Shown here one piece after another: positions 1 to 5,060 of a stretch of DNA of 6,770 bases. The number at the start of each line of letters is the position of its first letter. Position 1 is the stretch's first letter. The position numbers and the translations under genes were made by a program. The DNA is from Pseudomonadota bacterium (GTDB taxonomy: Bacteria; Pseudomonadota; Alphaproteobacteria; Rhizobiales; Devosiaceae), in assembly GCA_023387585.1 (NCBI GenBank), contig JAEWHZ010000260.1, forward strand, positions 1 to 6,770, given 5' to 3'. Under the pieces are notes generated by a model. That model saw nothing but the letters and a program-made list of their open reading frames with translations, searched no databases and was not told the DNA's origin.

Positions 1-659
1 TTGTCGCCCATGTCGAGCTGAAGGCGGGCCAGACCGAGAAGATTTCCGGCGAAAAGCTGATCTCGGCGGTCGGCGTGCAGTGCAATATCGAGGGGCTGGG
101 GCTGGAAAAGCTCGGGGTCAAGACCGAACGCGGCGCCATCGTCATCGACGCCTATGGCAAGACCAATGTCGACGGCATCTGGGCCATCGGCGACGTCGCC
201 GGCCCGCCCATGCTGGCCCACAAGGCCGAGCACGAGGCCGTGGTCACGGTCGAAAAGATCGCCGGGCTGAAGGTGCACGGGCTCGACAAGACCAAGGTCC
301 CCGGCTGCACCTATTGCGAGCCGCAGGTGGCGAGCGTGGGGCTGACCGAGGCCAAGGCCAAGGAACTCGGCCGCGAGATCAAAATCGGCCGCTTCCCCTT
401 CATCGGCAACGGCAAGGCTATCGCGCTGGGCGAGCCGGACGGGCTGGTGAAGACCATTTTCGACGCCAAGACCGGGGAACTGCTCGGCGCGCACATGATC
501 GGGGCCGAGGTCACCGAGCTGATCCAGGGGTTCGTGGTGGCCATGAACCTCGAGACCACCGAGGAAGAGCTGATCCACACCATCTTTCCGCATCCGACCC
601 TGAGCGAGACGATGAAGGAAAGCGTGCTCGACGCCTATGGACGCGTGCTGAACATGTAG
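1..659 (+). CDS. lpdA: Dihydrolipoamide dehydrogenase (E3), C-terminal part, 5' truncated by window edge
   Basis: This is the E3 flavoprotein that reoxidises dihydrolipoyl groups of 2-oxoacid dehydrogenase complexes with NAD+, in the cytoplasm. The frame is open from base 3 to the TAG at 657-659, giving 218 complete codons, roughly the second half of a usual ~465-residue protein; the start codon and the redox-active CxxxxC disulfide lie upstream of the window. Visible are the second FAD-binding motif WAIGDV (Asp at 192-194) followed by GPPMLAHKA, the dimerisation-domain stretch YCEPQVASVGLTE, and the active-site His-Glu pair in HPTLSE (His codon 591-593, Glu 606-608). The C-terminus DAYGRVLNM resembles E3 proteins encoded beside pyruvate dehydrogenase genes in rhizobia, so pdh genes probably lie upstream (inference). 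Glutathione or mercuric reductases share the fold, but the lipA neighbourhood and the HPTLSE context favour E3. Base composition matches its neighbours. Confidence 0.95.
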   Translation, partial: VAHVELKAGQTEKISGEKLISAVGVQCNIEGLGLEKLGVKTERGAIVIDAYGKTNVDGIWAIGDVAGPPMLAHKAEHEAVVTVEKIAGLKVHGLDKTKVPGCTYCEPQVASVGLTEAKAKELGREIKIGRFPFIGNGKAIALGEPDGLVKTIFDAKTGELLGAHMIGAEVTELIQGFVVAMNLETTEEELIHTIFPHPTLSETMKESVLDAYGRVLNM

Positions 660-670
660 GCCGCGCGGCC
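659..670. repeat. 12-bp perfect palindrome at the lpdA stop codon
   Basis: GGCCGCGCGGCC begins on the last base of the lpdA stop codon. In RNA it could fold as a 4-bp GC stem with a GCGC loop. No T-run follows, so it is not a standard intrinsic terminator. It may be chance in high-GC DNA, or a weak stabiliser of the lpdA mRNA end in front of the next gene. The structure is seen directly; any function is conjecture. Confidence 0.3.
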
Positions 671-693
671 GCCGGCAAACGCAAGGAGCTACC

Positions 694-1734
694 ATGATCA
701 AGGCAATCCAGGTCGGTCTGGGACATTGGGGATTTTCCTGGAGCAAGGACGTCATCCCCAAGGTCGAGGCCATCGAGATGGTCGGCTATGCGGATTCCAG
801 CGCCGAGGCCACCGCGCGGGTGCAGGCCGAGCTCGGGGTCGATCCCAAGCTGTGCTTCGACAGTCTCGAAGCGGCGGTCAAGGCGAACGATGCCGATCTG
901 GTGATCGCTACGCTGCGCACCGAGGCGCATTATCCGGTGGTCAGGCAGGCGCTCGAGCTCGGGCTCAACGTCATCGTCGAAAAGCCCTTCGCCTCGACCA
1001 TGAAGCAGGCCAAGGAACTGGTCGAGATCGCCGAGGCGCATAGCCGCGTGCTGATGGTGTCGCAGAACTACCGCCACCAGCCCGCGCCCATCGCCGTCGC
1101 CGAGATGATGGCCGCCGAGCGCTTCGGGCCGATCAACCAGGTCTCGCTCGATTTCCGCCGCCACGCGCCCACTCAGGGCTATCGCTACTGGGATATGCCC
1201 GATCCGCTCCTGGCCGACATGTCGATCCACCATTTCGACCTGATGCGCATGGTGCTCAAGGACGAGCCGGTGCGCGTCGCCTGCCGCACCTGGAACCCCG
1301 AGGGCAGCCCGTTCTCGCACCACCCCACTGGCGCGGCGCTGATCGAGTTCGAAAGCGGCACCGTGGTCTCCTACCGCGCCTCGTGGGTCGCGACCGGCAA
1401 GGCGACGCCCTGGGCCGGCGAATGGACCATGGACTGCTCGCAGGGCGAGATCTGGTGGACCAGCCGCGACCATTTCATGGGCAAGGCCGGCCCCGACGTG
1501 GTCGAGTTGCGCCCCTTCGAAGGCAAGGCGGAAAAGCTCAAGCTCGACCCGCTCGAGCATGCCGACCGCCAGGGCACGCTGAACACCATCGCCCGGGTGA
1601 TCGAGACGGGTGCCATTCCGGCCCGCTTCTCCTCGGGCAAGGACAACGTCAACTCCCTCGCGCTCGTCATGGCCAATATCGCCTCGGCCAGCAAGGGCGG
1701 GGAGTGGGTCGACATTGCCTCTGTGACCAGGTGA
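694..1734 (+). CDS. Gfo/Idh/MocA-family NAD(P)-dependent oxidoreductase, substrate unknown
   Basis: A complete 346-residue protein of the family that oxidises or reduces sugars, inositols, sugar acids and similar polyols with NAD(P). The N-terminal Rossmann fold has GLGHWG at residues 8-13. The family EKP motif is at 96-98 (VEKPFA), where the Lys is the usual catalytic residue. The second domain carries the D-x3-H-x2-D pattern at D175, H179 and D182 (DMSIHHFD), matching the substrate-site signature. There is no signal peptide, so it should be cytoplasmic. The ATG is supported by AAGGAG at 683-688 with 5-base spacing. Only 34 bases separate it from lpdA, with no promoter seen, so co-transcription with lpdA is likely. 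Neighbours deal with lipoate and 2-oxoacid complexes and give no clue to substrate; no sugar transporter or other catabolic gene is nearby. Family assignment is firm; the substrate cannot be read from sequence. Confidence 0.93.
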   Translation: MIKAIQVGLGHWGFSWSKDVIPKVEAIEMVGYADSSAEATARVQAELGVDPKLCFDSLEAAVKANDADLVIATLRTEAHYPVVRQALELGLNVIVEKPFASTMKQAKELVEIAEAHSRVLMVSQNYRHQPAPIAVAEMMAAERFGPINQVSLDFRRHAPTQGYRYWDMPDPLLADMSIHHFDLMRMVLKDEPVRVACRTWNPEGSPFSHHPTGAALIEFESGTVVSYRASWVATGKATPWAGEWTMDCSQGEIWWTSRDHFMGKAGPDVVELRPFEGKAEKLKLDPLEHADRQGTLNTIARVIETGAIPARFSSGKDNVNSLALVMANIASASKGGEWVDIASVTR

Positions 1735-1748
1735 ACCGCCGATGCGCA

Positions 1749-1763
1749 CCGGCTTGAAGCCGG
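1749..1763. repeat. Inverted repeat in front of lipA, overlapping the predicted -35 box
   Basis: CCGGCTT-G-AAGCCGG is a perfect 7-base inverted repeat around a central G. As DNA it looks like a compact operator half-site pair; as RNA it could form a 5-bp CCGGC/GCCGG stem with a TTGAA loop. There is no T-run, so it is a poor terminator for the preceding oxidoreductase gene. Its centre coincides with the candidate -35 element of lipA. No regulator can be named from this sequence. Confidence 0.4.
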
Positions 1764-1781
1764 CCCGCCAAGGCTCGATAT
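1753..1781 (+). promoter_or_regulatory. Candidate housekeeping-sigma promoter for lipA
   Basis: CTTGAA (1753-1758), a 17-base spacer, then CGATAT (1776-1781). Each hexamer matches 5 of 6 bases of the CTTGAC-N17-CTATAT pattern known for Sinorhizobium and related alphaproteobacteria. Transcription would start near 1787-1789, leaving about 20 bases of leader that contains the Shine-Dalgarno sequence. The site lies in the 73-base gap between two same-strand genes, so lipA can be transcribed independently of lpdA. Sequence match only; no start site is known. Confidence 0.5.
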
Positions 1782-1795
1782 AGGGCAAGCGCCCG

Positions 1796-1801
1796 TAAGG
1801 A
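1796..1801 (+). promoter_or_regulatory. Ribosome binding site supporting the lipA TTG start
   Basis: TAAGGA lies six bases before the TTG at 1808-1810. It is a good Shine-Dalgarno match at normal spacing and supports the non-ATG start. A short GGGC-AAGC-GCCC stem-loop (1783-1794) ends just upstream and would leave this site exposed. Confidence 0.6.
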
Positions 1802-1807
1802 CCGAAA

Positions 1808-2761
1808 TTGGTTACGCTCATCGATACCGCCGCCCGCCCGCGGCACCCCGAAAAGGCCGGTCGCCCCGACGCCGCCATCCTGCGCAAGCCGGACTGGATC
1901 CGCGTGAGGGCGCCCGGCTCGCCCGTCTATAACGAGACGCGCAAGATCGTGCGCGACAACAATCTCGTCACGGTATGCGAGGAAGCCGGCTGCCCGAATA
2001 TCGGCGAATGCTGGTCCAAGAAGCACGCGACCATGATGATCATGGGCGAGATCTGCACCCGTGCCTGCGCCTTCTGCAACGTGCGCACCGGCCTGCCGGG
2101 TCCGCTCGACCCGAACGAGCCGGAGAACGTCGCCCGCGCCGTCAAAACCCTCGGGCTCGAGCATGTGGTCATCACCTCGGTTGACCGCGACGACCTCGCC
2201 GATGGCGGCGCGCAGCACTTCGCCGATGTGATCGCCGCCATCCGCGCGGCCAATCCCACGACCACCATCGAGATCCTGACGCCCGACTTCCTTCGCAAGC
2301 CCGGCGCCCTGGAGATCGTGGTCGCCGCGCGTCCCGACGTGTTCAACCACAATCTCGAGACCGTGCCGTCGAAATATCTCACGGTCCGCCCGGGCGCGCG
2401 CTATTTCCACTCCATCCGGCTGTTGCAGCGGGTCAAGGAGCTCGATCCGCAGATGTTCACCAAGTCCGGCATCATGGTCGGGCTCGGCGAGGAGCGGAAC
2501 GAGGTGTTGCAGCTCATGGACGATCTGCGCTCGGCCGAGGTCGACTTCATGACCATCGGCCAGTACCTCGCTCCCACGCGCAAGCACCATCCGGTGATGG
2601 AATACGTCACGCCGGACCAGTTCGCCTCCTATGCGTCGATCGCCCGCGCCAAGGGTTTCCTGTTGGTGTCGTCCTCGCCGCTCACCCGATCCTCGCACCA
2701 TGCCGGCGAGGATTTCGCCGCGCTGCGCGCCGCCCGCCGGGCCAAGTCCGGACAGCAATGA
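1808..2761 (+). CDS. lipA: Lipoyl synthase (radical SAM)
   Basis: LipA inserts two sulfur atoms into octanoyl groups on E2 subunits and the glycine-cleavage H protein, making the lipoyl cofactor; it is cytoplasmic. The 317-residue length is normal. The radical-SAM cluster motif CxxxCxxC is at C83, C87 and C90 (CTRACAFC). The auxiliary [4Fe-4S] cluster, sacrificed as sulfur donor, is bound by Cx4Cx5C at C57, C62 and C68 plus a serine of the C-terminal RSSHHA motif (294-299). The start is TTG: it gives the MVTLID beginning typical of rhizobial LipA, no earlier start fits as well, and TAAGGA stands six bases upstream. A promoter candidate precedes it. Its TGA overlaps the ATG of the next gene by four bases, implying translational coupling. 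It sits one gene away from lpdA, whose product acts on the cofactor it makes. Identification is very secure. Confidence 0.97.
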   Translation: MVTLIDTAARPRHPEKAGRPDAAILRKPDWIRVRAPGSPVYNETRKIVRDNNLVTVCEEAGCPNIGECWSKKHATMMIMGEICTRACAFCNVRTGLPGPLDPNEPENVARAVKTLGLEHVVITSVDRDDLADGGAQHFADVIAAIRAANPTTTIEILTPDFLRKPGALEIVVAARPDVFNHNLETVPSKYLTVRPGARYFHSIRLLQRVKELDPQMFTKSGIMVGLGEERNEVLQLMDDLRSAEVDFMTIGQYLAPTRKHHPVMEYVTPDQFASYASIARAKGFLLVSSSPLTRSSHHAGEDFAALRAARRAKSGQQ

Positions 2762-3192
2762 AGCGCTTCTTCGAACAGCACATGCCGCATCTGCCCGAGC
2801 TGATGTACCGGCTCGTGGCCGATCTCCAATCCTATCCGCGCTTCATCCCCAACTGTTCGGAAATGGTGCTGCGCCCGGACCCCTCGCATCCGGAAAGCGT
2901 TCTGGCGCGCATGACCATCAGCTTCGGGCCGGTCACGCAGGGCTATACCAGCCGGGTGACCGCGGACCCCGAACAGCGCATCATCCGCGCCCGCGCCGTC
3001 GACGGGCCCTTCGCCTATCTCGACAGCGAATGGCGCTTCGAGCCCGAGGGGCAGGGGACCCGCGTGCGCTTCGAGATCGACTTCAAGATCTCCAACCCCT
3101 TCATCGCCGCCGTCGCCGAACCCGCCTTCGCCGCCAAGCAGGAAGAGATCATGCGCGCCTTCGCCGACGAGGCGGACCGGCGCTACGGGTAG
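2758..3192 (+). CDS. COQ10/RatA-type START-domain protein (ubiquinone-binding family)
   Basis: A small, single-domain 144-residue protein of the START/polyketide-cyclase-like fold. Family signatures are ADLQSYPRFIPNC (21-33), DGPFAYLDSEWRF (82-94), a F-x-I-x-F-type strand at 105-109 and a C-terminal helix ending AFADEADRRYG. Yeast Coq10 binds ubiquinone and helps respiration; E. coli RatA was described as interfering with ribosome subunit association, and for that reason automated annotation often calls the family a toxin of a toxin-antitoxin pair. There is no antitoxin partner here, so the toxin label is not supported by context, and a lipid or quinone chaperone role is the likelier inference. 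The ATG overlaps the lipA stop (ATGA, 2758-2761), so it is probably translated by ribosomes finishing lipA; only a weak GGA precedes it. It ends 14 bases before the convergent pncC stop. No signal peptide or membrane segment is seen. Confidence 0.92.
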   Translation: MKRFFEQHMPHLPELMYRLVADLQSYPRFIPNCSEMVLRPDPSHPESVLARMTISFGPVTQGYTSRVTADPEQRIIRARAVDGPFAYLDSEWRFEPEGQGTRVRFEIDFKISNPFIAAVAEPAFAAKQEEIMRAFADEADRRYG

Positions 3193-3206
3193 AGCGTTTC
3201 GCGGAC

Positions 3207-3740
3207 CTACTCCTCCGGCTCCGAATCCAGCACCTGCAAAACGAGGTTCAGAGCCGCGGCCACCGTCGCCCTGCGCACGGCATCACGGCCGATATCGCCG
3301 AAGCGGTGCTCGATCACGATGGTCGCCAGCTCGGAGGACACCGCGACATAGACCAGCCCGACGGGCTTTTTCTCGGAGCCGCCGCCCGGGCCGGCTATTC
3401 CGGTGGAGGCCACGGCGAAGCTGGTGCGCGCGGTGTTGCGGGCTCCGTCGGCCATCGCGCGGGCCACCTGGTTCGACACCGCGCCATAATCGTGGATCAG
3501 CCGCGCCGGCACCTGGATCATCCGGCTCTTGGCGATGTTGGAATAGGTCACGAAGCCGCCGAAGAACACTTCCGACGAACCCGCGACATCGGTCAGCGCC
3601 GCGGCGACCAGACCGCCGGTGCAGCTTTCCGCCGTCGCGATGCTGGCGCCGCGCTCGGCGAGGCGCTGGATGACCTGTTTGGCTTCCGGGGTCAAAGCCA
3701 CGATGTCGACGTTCTTGCCCGCGTTCTTGCCCGCCCCCAT
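3207..3740 (-). CDS. pncC: Nicotinamide-nucleotide amidohydrolase PncC (stand-alone CinA C-terminal domain)
   Basis: A 177-residue cytoplasmic enzyme that converts NMN to nicotinate mononucleotide and ammonia, recycling pyridine nucleotides (for example NMN released by NAD-dependent DNA ligase). Hallmarks are AESCTGG (37-43), VTYSNIAK (64-71) and GIAGPGGGSEKKPVG (114-128). The N-terminal molybdopterin-binding-like domain of full-length CinA is absent, as in E. coli PncC, so this is the short form and not a truncation. The ATG lies two bases after the ispDF stop, with no clear Shine-Dalgarno; coupling to ispDF is probable. Compared with E. coli PncC the protein has roughly ten extra N-terminal residues, encoded partly by a 12-bp tandem duplication that gives AGKNAGKN. 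In-frame GTG (codon 14) or TTG (codon 16) starts could remove this extension, so the exact start is open. The name 'competence/damage-inducible protein' often attached to it is historical. Confidence 0.93.
   Translation of the reverse strand: MGAGKNAGKNVDIVALTPEAKQVIQRLAERGASIATAESCTGGLVAAALTDVAGSSEVFFGGFVTYSNIAKSRMIQVPARLIHDYGAVSNQVARAMADGARNTARTSFAVASTGIAGPGGGSEKKPVGLVYVAVSSELATIVIEHRFGDIGRDAVRRATVAAALNLVLQVLDSEPEE
3711..3734. repeat. Perfect 12-bp tandem duplication inside the pncC 5' end
   Basis: GTTCTTGCCCGC occurs twice back to back (3711-3722 and 3723-3734). On the minus strand it encodes a repeated AGKN within residues 3-10 of the annotated PncC. It keeps the frame and lies before the conserved domain, so it looks like recent replication slippage in a tolerant stretch, or lies outside the real coding region if translation starts further in. 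Confidence 0.85.
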
Positions 3741-3742
3741 GG

Positions 3743-4933
3743 CTACACCATGCGCGGCAGTTCGATGGATGCGGTCGCCATGGCTACGATTCCCTCCTCG
3801 CGCCCGACGAAGCCGATCCGTTCATTGGTCGTCGCCTTGACGGCGACCCGATCGGCCGTCGTTGAGCACGCCGCGGCGATTGCCTCCCGCATCGCCGGAA
3901 CGTGCGGTGTGATCTTGGGCGCCTCCGCGACGATTGTCACGTCGAGATTGACGATGCGCCCGCCGCGTTCGGTCACCAGCGCCGCCGCATGCTCGACGAA
4001 GATATGCGAGGCGGCGCCTTTCCAGCGCATGTCGGAGGGTGGGAAATGAAAGCCGATATCGCCTTCGCCCAAGGCGCCATAGATGGCGTCGGCCAGGGCG
4101 TGCAGGCCGACATCGGCGTCGGAATGGCCTTCGAGCTTGCGCGGAAACGGGATTTTCACCCCGCACAGCCACACCGCGTCGCCTTCGGCGAAGACATGCA
4201 CGTCATAGCCGAGCCCGGTGCGGGTCTCGAACCCGCCCATCCCGCTCAACACGCGCTCCGCGCGCAAGAAATCCTCGGCATGCGTCACCTTGAAATTGGC
4301 CGGGCTGCCCCGGGTCATCGCCACGTCCAGCCCGGCCCATTCGGCGATCGAGCAATCGTCGGTGAAGGCTTCGGGCTCGCGGGCGGCGCGCTGGTGTGCG
4401 GCCAGCAGCGGCGCGAAGCGGAAACCCTGCGGCGTCTGGGCCGCGAACAGCTCTTCGCGCGGTTCGGTGCAGGCGACCGAGCGCCCGTCATGCGAGCGCT
4501 TGATGGTGTCGGTCACCGCGATCACGGGCAGGGCGCCGTCGCTCTCTTCCAGCGCCGCGATCACGCTGTCGATGGTCGCGGTATCGACGAAGGGGCGCGC
4601 CGCGTCGTGGATCAGCACATAATCCGGCTGCGCCGGCGCCAGTGCCGTCAGCCCGGCCAGCACCGAGGACTGCCGCGTAGCGCCGCCGGCGATCGGCGGG
4701 GTGATGCGCGGATCGTCCAGCCCGAGCGCGGCGAACAGATCGTCATGATCGCGATGTATCACCGGCACCACGAGGTCGATGGCCGGAGAGGCCAGCAGGG
4801 CCTCGATCGAGCGGGTCAGCATGGGCTTGCCGGCGATGGGCCGGTATTGCTTGGGCAACCCGTCCGTGCCGCTCGCCGCCCGCTCGCCCTTGCCGGCCGC
4901 AACCACGATCGCGGCGATGACGATGTCGGGCAT
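3743..4933 (-). CDS. ispDF: Bifunctional IspD/IspF (MEP pathway)
   Basis: A 396-residue fusion carrying out two MEP-pathway steps of isoprenoid synthesis. The IspD part (about 1-230) makes CDP-methylerythritol from MEP and CTP; it shows AAGKGER (12-18), PKQY (27-30), HDAARPF (109-115) and KVTHAED (215-221). The IspF part (about 236-396) cyclises the phosphorylated product to MEcPP; metal ligands are D244 and H246 (GYDVH) and H278 (in HSDADVGLHAL), with GDIGFHFPPSD (291-301) and ATTNERIGFVGREEG (367-381) completing the site. The 34-residue D-to-H spacing matches E. coli IspF. The fusion skips the intervening IspE kinase, a known arrangement common in alphaproteobacteria. The ATG is fixed by the first beta strand beginning at residue 5, although no Shine-Dalgarno is visible. 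It is transcribed divergently from dusB and leads into pncC after two bases. Both active sites look intact. Confidence 0.97.
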   Translation of the reverse strand: MPDIVIAAIVVAAGKGERAASGTDGLPKQYRPIAGKPMLTRSIEALLASPAIDLVVPVIHRDHDDLFAALGLDDPRITPPIAGGATRQSSVLAGLTALAPAQPDYVLIHDAARPFVDTATIDSVIAALEESDGALPVIAVTDTIKRSHDGRSVACTEPREELFAAQTPQGFRFAPLLAAHQRAAREPEAFTDDCSIAEWAGLDVAMTRGSPANFKVTHAEDFLRAERVLSGMGGFETRTGLGYDVHVFAEGDAVWLCGVKIPFPRKLEGHSDADVGLHALADAIYGALGEGDIGFHFPPSDMRWKGAASHIFVEHAAALVTERGGRIVNLDVTIVAEAPKITPHVPAMREAIAAACSTTADRVAVKATTNERIGFVGREEGIVAMATASIELPRMV

Positions 4934-4967
4934 ATGGGAAGGGCCGTGCTGGTCGATGTCCCGGGTT

Positions 4968-4996
4968 GCATAGCCTGCATGCCCGCTACCCGCAAG
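4968..4996 (-). promoter_or_regulatory. Candidate promoter for ispDF-pncC
   Basis: Read on the minus strand: CTTGCG (4996-4991), a 17-base spacer, CTATGC (4973-4968). Each hexamer matches 4 of 6 bases of CTTGAC-N17-CTATAT, at ideal spacing. Transcription would begin near 4961, giving about 28 bases of leader before the ispDF ATG. It is the only likely control region for this two-gene minus-strand unit. Moderate match, no experimental support. Confidence 0.38.
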
Positions 4997-5022
4997 CGCA
5001 CCCCGAAAAGGGGCTCAAACCG

Positions 5023-5050
5023 GTTGCCTTCACGCGACAAATGACTATCG
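5023..5050 (+). promoter_or_regulatory. Weak candidate promoter for dusB-ntrB
   Basis: GTTGCC (5023-5028), a 16-base spacer, CTATCG (5045-5050); 4 of 6 matches in each box to the alphaproteobacterial pattern. A start near 5056-5058 would leave only a few leader bases before the ATG at 5061, or about 34 bases before the alternative TTG at 5091. The divergent ispDF promoter candidate does not overlap it. Weak on sequence alone; position in the divergent spacer is the main support. Confidence 0.25.
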
Positions 5051-5060
5051 TTCAGGCACT

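Noticed and set aside
511..1887. 458-codon minus-strand open frame opposite lpdA, the oxidoreductase gene and the start of lipA
   Set aside because: Antisense shadow: it mirrors codon bias of genes with clear catalytic motifs and has no family features of its own.
1667..2758. 363-codon minus-strand open frame opposite lipA
   Set aside because: Antisense shadow of lipA; product is rich in Gly, Ala, Arg, His and Asp without domains, and no promoter or ribosome site is evident.
2758..3192. Toxin-antitoxin module (RatA-type toxin)
   Set aside because: No second small gene accompanies it; the preceding gene is lipA and the following one converges. The family label alone does not make a toxin-antitoxin system.
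2631..4049. 472-codon plus-strand open frame running over lipA, the COQ10-like gene, pncC and ispDF
   Set aside because: It overlaps four well-identified genes and encodes a low-complexity Arg/Ala/Gly/His-rich product with no recognisable domain; typical of an off-frame in high-GC DNA.
3743..4933. Recent or erroneous gene fusion in ispDF
   Set aside because: Fused IspD-IspF proteins are an established alphaproteobacterial form, and all active-site residues of both halves are present.
5001..5013. CCCC-GAAAA-GGGG hairpin as an intrinsic terminator
   Set aside because: The stem is only 4 bp, no T-run follows on either strand, and it lies upstream of two divergent genes where a terminator is not needed.
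3902..5044. 380-codon plus-strand open frame opposite ispDF
   Set aside because: Antisense to a gene with two intact active sites; no recognisable protein motif.
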